Assembly: GCF_007988885.1 (NCBI RefSeq)
Contig: NZ_BJUZ01000002.1
Span: forward strand, 310,001 to 374,000
Origin: Gluconobacter wancherniae NBRC 103581
GTDB taxonomy: Bacteria; Pseudomonadota; Alphaproteobacteria; Acetobacterales; Acetobacteraceae
Length of the DNA: 64,000 bases
Reading direction: 5' to 3'
Shown here: positions 35,148 to 44,920 of the stretch, in pieces
Layout of the letters: each line of letters opens with the position of its first letter
Position numbering within the stretch: position 1 is the first letter of the stretch
Made by a program: the position numbers and the translations under genes
The notes under the pieces: model-generated
The model's input: the letters and a program-made list of their open reading frames with translations, nothing else
What the model was told of the DNA's origin: nothing
Databases searched by the model: none

Positions 35148-36319
35148 GTGCGGTCCTTCAGGGCCTTGGCGATGGTCCCGGCCAAGGCAGTATATGCGCG
35201 GGCGGCTTCACTGTTGGGGGCGGAAAGGATGATGGGTGTTCCATCATCGGCGCTGGCACGGATGTCTGCGAGGAGAGGAATTTCTCCCAGGAACGGAACA
35301 CCGCTGCGTTCTGCTTCTTCTTTTGCGCCGCCGTGGCCGAAGAGCTCTGTGCGATGGTTGCAGTTTGGGCAGCAGAAATAGGACATGTTCTCGACCACGC
35401 CGAGAATAGGGGTTTCCATGCGCTCGAACATGGCAACGCCACGCCGGGCATCGAGAAGCGCTATGTCCTGCGGCGTCGAGACGATAACGGCACCACCCCG
35501 GGCGAGCTTGGCTCCAAGTTTTTGTGCGAGCGTGAGCTGTGCATCGCCTGTGCCCGGTGGCATGTCGATTACGAGGACATCGAGCTCGCCCCAGTCCACT
35601 TCACCCAGAAACTGGGTCAGGGCACCCATGACCATGGGTCCACGCCAGATCATGGCCTGGTTCTCGTCCACCAGATATCCGATGGACATGCTGGTTAAGC
35701 CCCAGGCCTCAATGGGGATGATGCGTCCGTCAATGACTTCAGGACGCGTAGAGCGGCCAAGCATGCGGGGGAGGGACGGACCGTAGATATCGGCATCCAG
35801 TAGGCCGGTCTTCAGGCCCAGCTTGGCAAGGCCTGTCGCAAGATTGACGGCGGTTGTGGACTTCCCCACGCCACCCTTGCCCGAGGCCACGGCGACCACG
35901 GCCTTTACGCCGGGCAACAGCGTTTCGGCGGGGTGGCGGCTGGACGCGCTGCCCCGCTTTTCTCCAAGATTGAAGGGACGATGGCCTGCTCCCGCCGGTG
36001 CTTGTGGTGCGTTGGCGGGCGGCGGAGTGGTCGCGCGATGCGCCGTGAGCGAAATCGTGGCACCCGTCATGCCGGGCAGCTTCGCGATGGCGGCTTCCAC
36101 ATGGGGGCGCAGGGGTTCTATGCGCGGAGCATCATCGCGCGATGTTACGAGCGAAATGTGGGCGTGCCCGTTGCGAACGGACACGTTTTCCAGAGACGCG
36201 AAAGAAAGCACGTTGGAGCCGGGGCCATCCTGCTCTGTGCGCAGGATTTCGGTGATCCGTTTTTCTGCAGTGTCAGGCTGTGTGGTTGCGGGATCGATCG
36301 GGGGGGGGCTGTCGGTCAT
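35144..36319 (-). CDS. apbC: Mrp/ApbC-family Fe-S cluster carrier ATPase
   Basis: The 391-residue protein has an N-terminal FSCA/DUF59 domain (about 20-95), a Pro/Ala linker, and the Mrp P-loop domain with SGKGGVGKST (about 146-155), D-I-Y-G-P-S-L and V-I-D-M-P-P-G-T-G-D. The cluster-binding C-P-N-C lies near residue 316. ApbC/Mrp carries a [4Fe-4S] cluster to target proteins. Its stop overlaps the start of the small lipoprotein gene. Length and motifs are normal. Confidence 0.93.
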   Translation of the reverse strand: MTDSPPPIDPATTQPDTAEKRITEILRTEQDGPGSNVLSFASLENVSVRNGHAHISLVTSRDDAPRIEPLRPHVEAAIAKLPGMTGATISLTAHRATTPPPANAPQAPAGAGHRPFNLGEKRGSASSRHPAETLLPGVKAVVAVASGKGGVGKSTTAVNLATGLAKLGLKTGLLDADIYGPSLPRMLGRSTRPEVIDGRIIPIEAWGLTSMSIGYLVDENQAMIWRGPMVMGALTQFLGEVDWGELDVLVIDMPPGTGDAQLTLAQKLGAKLARGGAVIVSTPQDIALLDARRGVAMFERMETPILGVVENMSYFCCPNCNHRTELFGHGGAKEEAERSGVPFLGEIPLLADIRASADDGTPIILSAPNSEAARAYTALAGTIAKALKDRT

Positions 36320-36440
36320 ACCGGAACTCTCATCACGCAGCGTCTGTCAAAGGTGCGGATCAGTGTAGCATGCACGCGGAGGTGGTGCATCAACTCAGGG
36401 GATGGTGACGAACTGCGTCGTTCTGCGTTAGCGTGCAATC

Positions 36441-37967
36441 ATGACCAGATTCACCGCAAGTCTTGCCATTTCCATCGGCCTCATGGCCTCGTCCGCTCTC
36501 GCACAGACGGCACCCGTGGCACCGTCGCCCGTGGTGACGCCTGCGCCGCGTTCTGTGCCATCGAGCTTTGCGGATCTGGCCGACCGCCTGCTCCCTTCGG
36601 TAGTCAATGTGTCTACTTCGGCAGTGCTAAAGCCTAGAAAGGACGGAGATTCCGGCCCTGATGCCAGTTCGCCTGACGGTCCGCAGGTGCCGGAATTCCC
36701 GCCGGGTTCACCTTTGCAGAAATTCTTTCATGACTACATGAACCACAAGCCGGCCCCGAACAGGCCGCCTCGCAGAATGCAGGCTTTGGGTTCGGGATTT
36801 ATTCTCGATCCGGCTGGGATCATCGTGACGAACAACCATGTGATCGAAGGCGCAGACCAGGTTACGGTGACGCTTCATGATGGCACCGAAATGCCTGCGC
36901 GGATCGTCGGGCGTGACAGTAAGGTCGATCTGGCCGTGCTTGAAGTGAAGCCCAAGCACCCTCTTCCAGCCGTACCTCTGGGACATAGCGACAAGGCCCG
37001 TGTCGGGGACTGGGTTCTGGCGATCGGAAATCCGTTTGGACTGAACGGTACCGTGACGGCCGGTATCGTCTCCTCCCGCGGGCGTAATGTGGAGCATGGC
37101 CTGTATGACGATTTCATCCAGACGGACGCTGCCATCAATCGCGGTAATTCGGGTGGCCCGCTGTTCAACCTCTCTGGTGAGGTGATTGGCATCAACACGC
37201 TGATTTATGGCGGATCGGGTGGGGATTCCATTGGTATCGGCTTTGCTATTCCTGCGGATGATGCCCGCGGTATTATCGATCAGCTCCGTCGTACCGGGCA
37301 TGTGTCGCGCGGCTGGCTGGGCCTGAAGTTTCAGGACGTCACCAATGATATTGCCGAGGATCTGGATTTCCATGGCCCAGATGGCCTGAATGGCAAGGGG
37401 TCGATGGTTTCCGAAGTTGATCCCAAAGGTCCGGCTGCGACTGCGGGTCTTCAGGTTGGAGACATCATTACCCGTGTGGGAAATCAGGATGTAACCGGCC
37501 AGACCATGCCGCGCATCATTGCGTCCATACTGCCCGGCACGAAAGTGGATCTGAACGTCTGGCGCAAAGGCAAAATGCTGCCATTGCCGATTACGCTCGG
37601 GCAGTCTCCGGATGCGCCTGACATGCCACCTTCAGATACGCATCAGCCGGAGCATCGTCATCAGACATTGGGCGATCTGGGGCTTACGGTCAGTGCAATT
37701 GATGCGGATGCGCGCACACAATATGCGCTTTCCGATGATCAGCGCGGTGTTCTGGTGTCGCGCGTGGAGAGTACCAGTCGGGCAGCAGAGCGCGGTATCG
37801 TCGAAGGCAATGTGATCACGCAGGTCGGTCAGGATCAGATCGATACGCCTGATGCATTTGCAAAGCTTGTTCAGCAGGCACAGGCCCAGAAAAAGCATGA
37901 AGTCCTGCTTCTGGTGCAGGATGATGATGGTCTCCGCTGGGTTCCGGTGCCCTTCGCCGGAAACTGA
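36441..37967 (+). CDS. Second DegP/HtrA-type serine protease with two PDZ domains
   Basis: The 508-residue protein has a signal peptide ending ALAQ, a complete triad (His133 in TNNHVI, Asp163 in DSKVDLAVL, Ser237 in GNSGGPLF) and two PDZ domains (about 285-385 and 415-500). It differs from the copy at 7.6 kb in its linker, with a Lys/Pro-rich segment instead of the Gly/Gln loop. It acts in periplasmic protein quality control. The next gene starts a few bases later and may be co-transcribed. Confidence 0.92.
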   Translation: MTRFTASLAISIGLMASSALAQTAPVAPSPVVTPAPRSVPSSFADLADRLLPSVVNVSTSAVLKPRKDGDSGPDASSPDGPQVPEFPPGSPLQKFFHDYMNHKPAPNRPPRRMQALGSGFILDPAGIIVTNNHVIEGADQVTVTLHDGTEMPARIVGRDSKVDLAVLEVKPKHPLPAVPLGHSDKARVGDWVLAIGNPFGLNGTVTAGIVSSRGRNVEHGLYDDFIQTDAAINRGNSGGPLFNLSGEVIGINTLIYGGSGGDSIGIGFAIPADDARGIIDQLRRTGHVSRGWLGLKFQDVTNDIAEDLDFHGPDGLNGKGSMVSEVDPKGPAATAGLQVGDIITRVGNQDVTGQTMPRIIASILPGTKVDLNVWRKGKMLPLPITLGQSPDAPDMPPSDTHQPEHRHQTLGDLGLTVSAIDADARTQYALSDDQRGVLVSRVESTSRAAERGIVEGNVITQVGQDQIDTPDAFAKLVQQAQAQKKHEVLLLVQDDDGLRWVPVPFAGN

Positions 37968-37994
37968 ATTTGATTGCGGATTCTGATCTATTCC

Positions 37995-39062
37995 ATGAAT
38001 GTTTTTAACCGGCTGAGCCGCACATGGCTGTCTGTGCCGCCATCTGGTAGCAGTTGGCATGAAGTCATGCGACCTGCCACGCGGCAGATGATCCGCGTGC
38101 TCATATCGGTTGCTGCAGCATGGCTTGTTGGCATGGCGTTGCATCTGCAGGAGACGATCTGGGCGCTTGTCACGGCTTTGATCGTTACGCAGTCCAGCAT
38201 TGTTCAGACGATATCCACTGCGCGCGATCAGATCAGCGGGACGGTTATCGGCGGGATCGCGGGGACGCTGGCTCTCCTGATACAGCTCTGGACACACACG
38301 GTCTGGATGCCGTTCTGGATCATGCTTACACCGCTGGTGTTTCTTTCGGCCATCCAGCCCCGCCTTCGCTTCGCCTGTATCACGCTGGTTATCGTGTTTC
38401 TGTTCCCAAGCAATGGTAGCCCTTTCCTGCCGCTGCTCACCCGTCTTACTGCGATTACGATCGGTGTTCTGGTTTCGATGGGGGTGTCTTTCCTTGTGCT
38501 TCATACAAGTGCACGGCGGCAGGCATTTCATACATCCGCACGATTGCTTAGACGTCTGGATGCGATGGTGGAGGCAGCTCTCGATTCTTCGTCCAGCTGG
38601 AGCCAGATCGAGAAGCGTAATCAGGATTGCGTTGCACTGCTGCTTGATCTGGAAGGAGCAGTGGAGGAGGCGCGGCGCGAGCGATTGCAGGATCTGAAGA
38701 AGCGCGATCCCGTTCTGGCGGCCCTTCCACAGCTTATGCGCCGGCTGCTGAACGACACGATGCTTGTTGCCCGTGCCATCGCGACAGGGCGGGACGCAGG
38801 CAATACAGGATTACGATCACTCCATCATGATCTGAGCCATATGCTTCGCACCCTCGCATATTCCTGTGAGCAGCAGATTCTTCGGCCCCAGAAACGCCAT
38901 CCCCATCAACCGGACGGCCAGGATATTCTTGATCTTCTGCCGCGCTTTGAGGAGCAGTCCAGACCGGAAATGCGGTTTGTCATGTCGCTTTATCGCGAGG
39001 ATATTGAGCGGGCTGTCGGCGTTATTATTTCTGGTGATGCGACTGCCATCCAGGGCTTGTGA
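37995..39062 (+). CDS. FUSC/ArAE-family membrane protein
   Basis: The ATG at 37995 gives 355 residues; an in-frame TTG at 37974 would add seven. The N-terminal third has about six hydrophobic helices (R-P-A-T-R-Q-M-I-R-V-L-I-S-V, I-W-A-L-V-T-A-L-I-V), and the rest is a cytoplasmic helical domain. This is the aromatic acid exporter (ArAE/FUSC) layout in a half-size form. No adaptor or channel gene is adjacent. It begins about 27 bp after the Deg protease stop. The substrate is unknown. Confidence 0.75.
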   Translation: MNVFNRLSRTWLSVPPSGSSWHEVMRPATRQMIRVLISVAAAWLVGMALHLQETIWALVTALIVTQSSIVQTISTARDQISGTVIGGIAGTLALLIQLWTHTVWMPFWIMLTPLVFLSAIQPRLRFACITLVIVFLFPSNGSPFLPLLTRLTAITIGVLVSMGVSFLVLHTSARRQAFHTSARLLRRLDAMVEAALDSSSSWSQIEKRNQDCVALLLDLEGAVEEARRERLQDLKKRDPVLAALPQLMRRLLNDTMLVARAIATGRDAGNTGLRSLHHDLSHMLRTLAYSCEQQILRPQKRHPHQPDGQDILDLLPRFEEQSRPEMRFVMSLYREDIERAVGVIISGDATAIQGL

Positions 39063-39175
39063 TCGCTGGTCAGGAAACTTCGCGAAGATGCGAAGCGTTT
39101 GGTTTTCCTATAAACATGAGTTTGACGGAATGTCGGTCCCCGTTAGTGGCCGTCCAGATCAACTGGGAGAACCTG

Positions 39176-40636
39176 ATGATTACGCGCGAAACCCTGAAAT
39201 CCCTTCCCAAAAATGTGCAGGCGCCTCCTTATGATTTGGATGCTATCCGCCCGGGGATTCTGCATTTCGGGGTTGGTAATTTCTTCAGAGCTCATCAGGC
39301 TTTTTACATTGAGAAAATTCTTAAGGATGACCCTGAGTGGGGTATTATCGGCGTTGGCCTGACGGGAGGCGATCGTTCGAAGAAGAAGGCGGAAGAATTT
39401 AAGGCGCAGGATTGTCTGTATTCCCTGACCGAGACGGCTCCGTCTGGCAAAAGCGATGTGAGTGTCATCGGCTGCCTGCGAGATTATCTGCTGGCTCCTG
39501 CAGACCCGGCGGCCGTTCTGGCTCATCTGGCTGATCCTGCAATCCGGATCGTATCCATGACGATCACAGAGGGTGGCTATAACATCGATGAGAACACCGG
39601 CCAGTTCAATCTGAACACTGCTGCTGTAAAGAAAGATCTGGAAAACCCGGAATCTCCGTCAACAATTTTTGGATATGTTGTCGAGGGTCTCAGGCGCCGC
39701 CGGGATGCCGGTCACAAGGCCTTTACGATCATGTCGTGTGACAATCTGAGGCACAACGGCACGGTCGCGCGGAAAGCTTTCCTTGGCTATGCGAAGGCGC
39801 GTGATCCGGAGCTGGCAAAATGGATTGAAGAGAACGCAACCTTCCCGAACGGTATGGTGGATCGCATTACCCCGACCGTGACCGCCGATATTGCCAAGAA
39901 GCTCAACGAGCGCAGCGGTCTCAGCGATGACCTGCCACTTGTTGCAGAAGACTTCACGCAGTGGGTTCTTGAAGATGACTTCGCGGATGGTCGGCCTGCG
40001 CTTGAAAAGGCTGGTGTTCAGTTTGTGGACGACGTGACCGATTACGAGCACGTCAAGATCCGTATGCTGAATGCCGGGCATATCATGCTCTGTTTCCCGG
40101 CTATTCTTGAGGGTTGTGAATTCGTTGATCAGGCGATCGCGGACAAGGACCTGCGCGGCAACCTTGAAAACTTCCTCAACAAGGATGTGATTCCTACGCT
40201 ACAGGCCCCTCCGGGTATATCGCTGGAAGGGTATCGCGACTCAGTCATCAGCCGTTTTTCCAATCCGGCGATGGCAGATCAGACGCTGCGCATTGCCAGT
40301 GATGGCTGCTCGAAGATACAGGTTTTCTGGACAGAAACCATGCGTCGCGCAATTGAAAACAAGCGCGATATGACGAGGCTTGTGTTCGGAATTGCGTCCT
40401 ATCTGGAAATGCTGCGTGGCAAAGACCAGAACGGCAAGGCATATGAGCCAATCGAGCCAGTCTACGGTGATGCAGAGCGCAAGCTTGCAAAAGCTGACGA
40501 CTTTGAAAGCGCACTGAAACTGCCTGCTTTCGATAGCTGGCGCGATCTACAGACGCCCGAACTGACGAACGCTATTATTGCGGCTCGCAAACTCATTCGC
40601 GAGAAAGGTGTAAAGGCTGCACTGCCCGCCAGCTGA
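39176..40636 (+). CDS. Mannitol 2-dehydrogenase-family polyol dehydrogenase (copy 1)
   Basis: From the ATG at 39176, with GGGAG upstream, the protein has 486 residues. It carries an N-terminal Rossmann segment (FGVGNFFRAHQAFY), T-I-T-E-G-G-Y and the catalytic motif K294-x4-N299-x2-H302, matching Lys/Asn/His of long-chain mannitol dehydrogenases. It would oxidise D-mannitol to D-fructose or the reverse with NAD(P). An in-frame extension of 39 codons upstream looks non-coding. A strong terminator follows. Arabitol, sorbitol or fructuronate activity is possible. Confidence 0.88.
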   Translation: MITRETLKSLPKNVQAPPYDLDAIRPGILHFGVGNFFRAHQAFYIEKILKDDPEWGIIGVGLTGGDRSKKKAEEFKAQDCLYSLTETAPSGKSDVSVIGCLRDYLLAPADPAAVLAHLADPAIRIVSMTITEGGYNIDENTGQFNLNTAAVKKDLENPESPSTIFGYVVEGLRRRRDAGHKAFTIMSCDNLRHNGTVARKAFLGYAKARDPELAKWIEENATFPNGMVDRITPTVTADIAKKLNERSGLSDDLPLVAEDFTQWVLEDDFADGRPALEKAGVQFVDDVTDYEHVKIRMLNAGHIMLCFPAILEGCEFVDQAIADKDLRGNLENFLNKDVIPTLQAPPGISLEGYRDSVISRFSNPAMADQTLRIASDGCSKIQVFWTETMRRAIENKRDMTRLVFGIASYLEMLRGKDQNGKAYEPIEPVYGDAERKLAKADDFESALKLPAFDSWRDLQTPELTNAIIAARKLIREKGVKAALPAS

Positions 40637-40663
40637 GTGGAGCTTAAGCTTTTAGACCGTTGG

Positions 40664-40688
40664 GCGCCCCTATATGGGGCGCTTTTTT
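40664..40688 (+). terminator. Intrinsic terminator after mannitol dehydrogenase copy 1
   Basis: Perfect 7-bp GC stem GCGCCCC / GGGGCGC with a TATAT loop, followed by TTTTTT. Confidence 0.9.
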
Positions 40689-40775
40689 ATGTCACGACGT
40701 CATAAAGTTCGTCATGCAAACTTGCGCGTTAACAAGCTGAGATTTTCTTGTTTTTGTTAGGCTTAATATGTGTTT

Positions 40776-41606
40776 TCAGAGTTGCCGATCGCGCTTGATA
40801 CGGTCCCAGGCGGCATTGATGCGCGCAATGCGATCCTGCGCTTTTGCGCGTTCGGCGTCTGTCATTGGTTTTTGTGCCAGAACATCCGGGTGATGTTCAC
40901 GCATCAGGGTGCGCCAACGGACGCGGACTTCCTGATCTGAGGCGGTACGTACGATGCCCAGAACGCGGTATGCGTCTGGTTCATTGCCGGTAGCGGCGCG
41001 CGTACCACCGCTTTCTGCGCGGTCCCAGGCGCCGGGCGGTAAGCCGAAGGCCTTGTGCAAGCGCTTGAGGAAATCGGTTTCTTTCGGGTGAAGGGCGCCA
41101 CCTGGGGCTACGTCTGCGCGGGCAATTCGGAAAAGCGCGCCTAGCAAAGTTTCCAGCGGTTCAGAATTGTTGGCATAGGCGCGTCCGAGTTCGCGGCCAT
41201 ACATCTCAAAATCGTCTGTCCGCTCCCGTGCGCGGTCGAATAGCATGCCGACCTCGCGGGTGTTGTCCGGGGGAAACTGGAAGCAAGCTTTGAAAGCGTT
41301 GATTTCCTGACGATTTACCGGACCATCAATCTTGGCCATTTTTGCGCAGAGCGCCACGAGGCCAATGGCATAGAGCTGATCGCGTTTTCCTAAGGCGGCG
41401 GCCACTTTTGCAGCGCCGAAAAAGGCTGCGTTGTTTGGGTCAGGGCGGCCTTTCGCTGGGAAGCGTTCGCTCCAACCGCCGGACGGGGGATTGAGCAGAG
41501 ACCCGCTATCGGCCGCATGGCCGAGCGCCGCGCCCATCAGCGCGCCGAACGGGCCGCCGACCGCAAAGCCAGCAACCCCACCGAACATCTTGCCCCAGAT
41601 AGCCAT
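40776..41606 (-). CDS. DjlA-like J-domain co-chaperone
   Basis: The 276-residue protein starts with a Gly-rich hydrophobic segment (FGGVAGFAVGGPFGALMG) as in DjlA, has a TerB-like helical middle (about 60-190) and ends in a J-domain with the HPD motif (H-H-P-D near residue 237). Its J-domain would stimulate DnaK ATPase, with the N terminus placing it at the membrane. It lies alone on the minus strand between a terminator and the ribbon-helix-helix gene. Confidence 0.87.
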   Translation of the reverse strand: MAIWGKMFGGVAGFAVGGPFGALMGAALGHAADSGSLLNPPSGGWSERFPAKGRPDPNNAAFFGAAKVAAALGKRDQLYAIGLVALCAKMAKIDGPVNRQEINAFKACFQFPPDNTREVGMLFDRARERTDDFEMYGRELGRAYANNSEPLETLLGALFRIARADVAPGGALHPKETDFLKRLHKAFGLPPGAWDRAESGGTRAATGNEPDAYRVLGIVRTASDQEVRVRWRTLMREHHPDVLAQKPMTDAERAKAQDRIARINAAWDRIKRDRQL

Positions 41607-41704
41607 GCCCTCAACCTAGCACGCCGCGTGAGCGCGGCAAATGTCCCCTGTTGAAATATCCCGTTCCCAATTGAATACGTGCTTTATGAGGGTGGTGTTT
41701 TATC

Positions 41705-41935
41705 TCATGAATTGTCGCTGGCCTGCTGCAGCGCTTGTTGCAGGGCAGCAACGCGCAGGGCAGAGGCCAGCGGCCGCTCTGGCGGTCTGCTTGCATCCAG
41801 TTTGCCTATGAGGGCTGCGAAGCTCAGATTTCGCTCTTGTGCCATGGCATCCAGAACAGCCCAGAATTCCGATTCCAGTGCGATCGAAGTTCTGTGTCCG
41901 GACAGCGAGATGCTGCGTTTGATGAGGTCGCTCAT
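41705..41935 (-). CDS. Ribbon-helix-helix DNA-binding protein
   Basis: This 76-residue protein has the RHH pattern: a strand R-S-I-S-L-S-G-H-R-T-S, then helices around E-S-E-F-W-A-V-L-D and L-S-F-A-A-L-I-G. It belongs to the small family with an RHH_4-like domain common in alphaproteobacteria. Its ATG overlaps the queG stop as ATGA, so the two are co-translated. The target is not visible. It could regulate its own operon. Confidence 0.8.
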   Translation of the reverse strand: MSDLIKRSISLSGHRTSIALESEFWAVLDAMAQERNLSFAALIGKLDASRPPERPLASALRVAALQQALQQASDNS

Positions 41936-43056
41936 TGCAACTGTTCCAAGGCCCAGTGGGCCGTTTCAACGATATCCGGATCAGGATCGCCCATCAGGGC
42001 AATGGCAGACGGGATGAGACTCTGGTCCTGGGAGTTTCCAATGGCAATCAGGACATTGCGGACGAATCTGTTCCGCCCGATCCGTTTGACGGGTGATCCG
42101 GAGAACAGTTTCCGAAAAGCTGCGTCATCCAGTGCTGCGAGGTCTGCCAGTCGTGGTTCGATCAGTTCTGGGCGGGCCTGCATCTTGATGTGGTGCGAAG
42201 CCGAAGCAAAGCGGTTCCAGGGGCAGGCCGCTATGCAATCGTCACATCCATAGATGCGATTGCCGATTTTCTGGCGGAGATCGAGTGGGATCGGGCCTTT
42301 GTGCTCGATGGTCAGGTATGAAATGCAGCGTCTTGCATCGAGACGGTATGGGGCTGGAAAGGCATCTGTCGGGCAGGCAACCATGCAGCGGTTACAGGTG
42401 CCGCAGCTTCCGGCTTTTGGCTCTGACGGCGTGAGATCAAGTGTCGTGTAAATTTCTCCGAGCAGAAGCCATGACCCGCTACTTCTGGAGACGAGGCATG
42501 TGTGTTTTCCGTGCCACCCTAGTTGTGCCTTTTCGGCCAGAGCGCGCTCCGAAACTGGTGCAGTATCGACAAAAACCTTCACTTGGGTTTGCTCCCCTCC
42601 CGATTTTACGACGAACTGGGCTAACTGCTTGAGCATCCCTTTGAGGACATCATGATAATCGCGATTTCGGGCATAGACGGAAATATTTCCGCGATCCGGT
42701 TGGCGCAATGTGGCGTGCGGATCTTCTGCGGGGGCATAGGAGAGCGCAAGGGAAATGACGCTCTGAACCTCTGGCCACAGAACCTTTGGCTGTGCCCGCT
42801 CCTCAATACGGGTTTCCATCCACTCCATTGTTCCATGGTGGCCTTGCAGGACAAAAGCGCGCAGCCCTTTCTCTACGCCCGGGTCAAGTTCTGCCTTGCA
42901 GAACCCGATGGCGTCGAACCCCATTTGTCGCGCGTGCTGGGCGATGCGTTCTTCCAGCGAAGAACGATGCTTGTCGGGACGGGAAGGCGAAGAAGCAGGG
43001 AGCAAGAGATCTTTCCTGATAGGGACGATACGGGCGGTATATCTACCATCAAACAT
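41932..43056 (-). CDS. queG: Epoxyqueuosine reductase QueG
   Basis: QueG reduces epoxyqueuosine in tRNA to queuosine using cobalamin. From the ATG at 43056 the protein has 374 residues with the QueG start (ARQMGFDAIGFCKAE), G-W-H-G-K-H and two [4Fe-4S] motifs, C-G-T-C-N-R-C-M-V-A-C-P and C-D-D-C-I-A-A-C-P-W. The C-terminal HEAT-like segment (I-G-N-S-Q-D) is present. An upstream in-frame extension of 52 codons is unlikely. Partners tgt and queA are 8-10 kb away. Confidence 0.93.
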   Translation of the reverse strand: MFDGRYTARIVPIRKDLLLPASSPSRPDKHRSSLEERIAQHARQMGFDAIGFCKAELDPGVEKGLRAFVLQGHHGTMEWMETRIEERAQPKVLWPEVQSVISLALSYAPAEDPHATLRQPDRGNISVYARNRDYHDVLKGMLKQLAQFVVKSGGEQTQVKVFVDTAPVSERALAEKAQLGWHGKHTCLVSRSSGSWLLLGEIYTTLDLTPSEPKAGSCGTCNRCMVACPTDAFPAPYRLDARRCISYLTIEHKGPIPLDLRQKIGNRIYGCDDCIAACPWNRFASASHHIKMQARPELIEPRLADLAALDDAAFRKLFSGSPVKRIGRNRFVRNVLIAIGNSQDQSLIPSAIALMGDPDPDIVETAHWALEQLQ

Positions 43057-43405
43057 ATGCACAGGGTTTTTGGAGGAAGAACTTTTCAGAAGGGAAGAGG
43101 TGTGACCGCGTTTCGTCTGGAGATTCCCGTTGAGCGGGCGAGCGTTCGGGGCCTTCGGAGCGTAAAAACGTCTTTGGGAAATATGGAGGCGGTAGTGGAA
43201 GGTCTTATGCATTGGGAAGAAATCAGCACTTCATGGCGAGATCACTTCTTCGTGTAGGGCGGATATTTTTGCTTTAGAGGCAATTTTCTGCGCCCTTCAA
43301 AGAAACGGGGAAATAAAATTACCAGTCAGCGACAAAAGTCATATTGCTTCCTGCTTGAAAGGTCATAATAGGAGACGTCCTTTATTTCTCCTGGGAACCA
43401 CGAGA

Positions 43406-44878
43406 ATGGAATTGAATACAGCAACGCTGGATCGCATGCCCGCTTCGGTCATTGTTCCGGACTATGACCGGACGGCTGTAACGCCCGGCATTGCTCATCT
43501 GAGTGTCGGGAATTTTCATCGTGCACATCAGGCTGTTTATACTGACCGTGTTCTGGGAATCCCGGGCCAGTCTGACTGGGGTATCGTAGGTATTGGCCTG
43601 CTCGATATCGCCCCTGAGGCCGAGAAAGCTGCCGCACTTCAGGCGCAAAATGGTCTTTATACGCTCACGGAGTGCCCATCGGATCGCCCGGATGTGGTGC
43701 GTGTGGTCAAATCGCTGGTCGAATACATTCATGCTCCCGCTGATCGCGTTGCTGCGATCCGGCGGCTGGCTGATCCTGCAATCCGTATCGTGACGATGAC
43801 GATCACGGAGGGCGGCTATTACATGGATGAGACAGGGCGCTTCATGAGTGAGCACCCTGCCATTGCCGAGGATCTGAAGCGAGACGTGCCGCACACTCCT
43901 TTCGGTATTCTTGTGGAGGCTTCGCGTCTTCGGCGGAATGCGGGTGTGGAGCCATTCACGGTGCTGTCTTGCGATAATGTGCCGCATAATGGGCATGTGG
44001 CGCGCAACGCGGTCCTGTCATGGGCGGAACTGCGCGATAAAGAATTGGCAGAATGGATTGGTGAGCATATCGCGTTCCCGTCCTGCATGGTCGATCGTAT
44101 CACGCCAGCTGTTCGCCCTGCTGATGCGGCGCGGCTCAATGCAGCATCTGGTGTGAATGATTTGATGCCTGTCTTCTGTGAAGACTTCATCCAGTGGGTT
44201 GTGGAGGATAATTTTCCGGTTGGCCGTCCGGCATGGGAAAAGGTTGGTGTCCTGTTCACTGACAACGTTGCACCGTATGAGCAGGTCAAGCTGCGGATGC
44301 TTAATGCTTCGCATTCGATGATGGGGATCCCCGGCGTGCTGATGGGGCATCGTGTCGTGAGCGAAGCGATGAAGGACGCCCGGATTGTCTCGCTTCTGGA
44401 GGAATTTCTGGGGTTTGACTCGGAGCCCCAGCTTACGGCCCCTCCCGGTATCAGCTTGCCGGAATATGGCCTGTTGTTGCTGAACCGCTTTCGCAATCCT
44501 GCAATCAGCGACCAACTTTTGCGAATTGCTTCGGACAGTTCATCCAAGCTTCCGGTGTTTGTGGGAGATACCGCGCGTGGTGTGCTGGGCAAAGGGCAGG
44601 ATGCACGGCGTATTGCGTTTTTGCTGGCGAGTTATTGTGCGTATCTGACGGGCCGTGATGATCACGGGAATACGTTCGAGGTGGTGGAGCCACGCCTCGG
44701 TGCCGATGACCGTGCACTGGCGATGGATGAAAACCCGACCCGCGCTCTGGAAATGAGCGTCTTTGCAGGATGGGGTGTGGATGAAAATCCACAGTTTTCC
44801 TCGATTTTCGTTGAGATGCGAAATTCCATTCGAGAGCGGGGCGTTGCTGCTACGCTGGAAAAAATTCTGGTGCACTGA
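43406..44878 (+). CDS. Mannitol 2-dehydrogenase-family polyol dehydrogenase (copy 2)
   Basis: The 490-residue protein from the ATG at 43406 shows LSVGNFHRAHQAVY, T-I-T-E-G-G-Y-Y and the catalytic set K295, N300, H303 in VKLRMLNASH. This is the same family as copy 1 but clearly divergent along its length. It probably acts on another polyol or coenzyme; mannitol, arabitol and sorbitol are all possible. It is divergent from queG and ends at a strong inverted repeat. Confidence 0.88.
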   Translation: MELNTATLDRMPASVIVPDYDRTAVTPGIAHLSVGNFHRAHQAVYTDRVLGIPGQSDWGIVGIGLLDIAPEAEKAAALQAQNGLYTLTECPSDRPDVVRVVKSLVEYIHAPADRVAAIRRLADPAIRIVTMTITEGGYYMDETGRFMSEHPAIAEDLKRDVPHTPFGILVEASRLRRNAGVEPFTVLSCDNVPHNGHVARNAVLSWAELRDKELAEWIGEHIAFPSCMVDRITPAVRPADAARLNAASGVNDLMPVFCEDFIQWVVEDNFPVGRPAWEKVGVLFTDNVAPYEQVKLRMLNASHSMMGIPGVLMGHRVVSEAMKDARIVSLLEEFLGFDSEPQLTAPPGISLPEYGLLLLNRFRNPAISDQLLRIASDSSSKLPVFVGDTARGVLGKGQDARRIAFLLASYCAYLTGRDDHGNTFEVVEPRLGADDRALAMDENPTRALEMSVFAGWGVDENPQFSSIFVEMRNSIRERGVAATLEKILVH

Positions 44879-44885
44879 CGCTGGG

Positions 44886-44915
44886 TGGCATGGGGTCATG
44901 ATCTGCCCCATGCCA
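44886..44915. terminator. Inverted repeat between convergent genes
   Basis: Perfect 10-bp stem TGGCATGGGG / CCCCATGCCA with a 10-nt loop, followed by GATTTTC on the plus strand. It separates mannitol dehydrogenase copy 2 from the COG0523 gene. Confidence 0.7.
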
Positions 44916-44920
44916 GATTT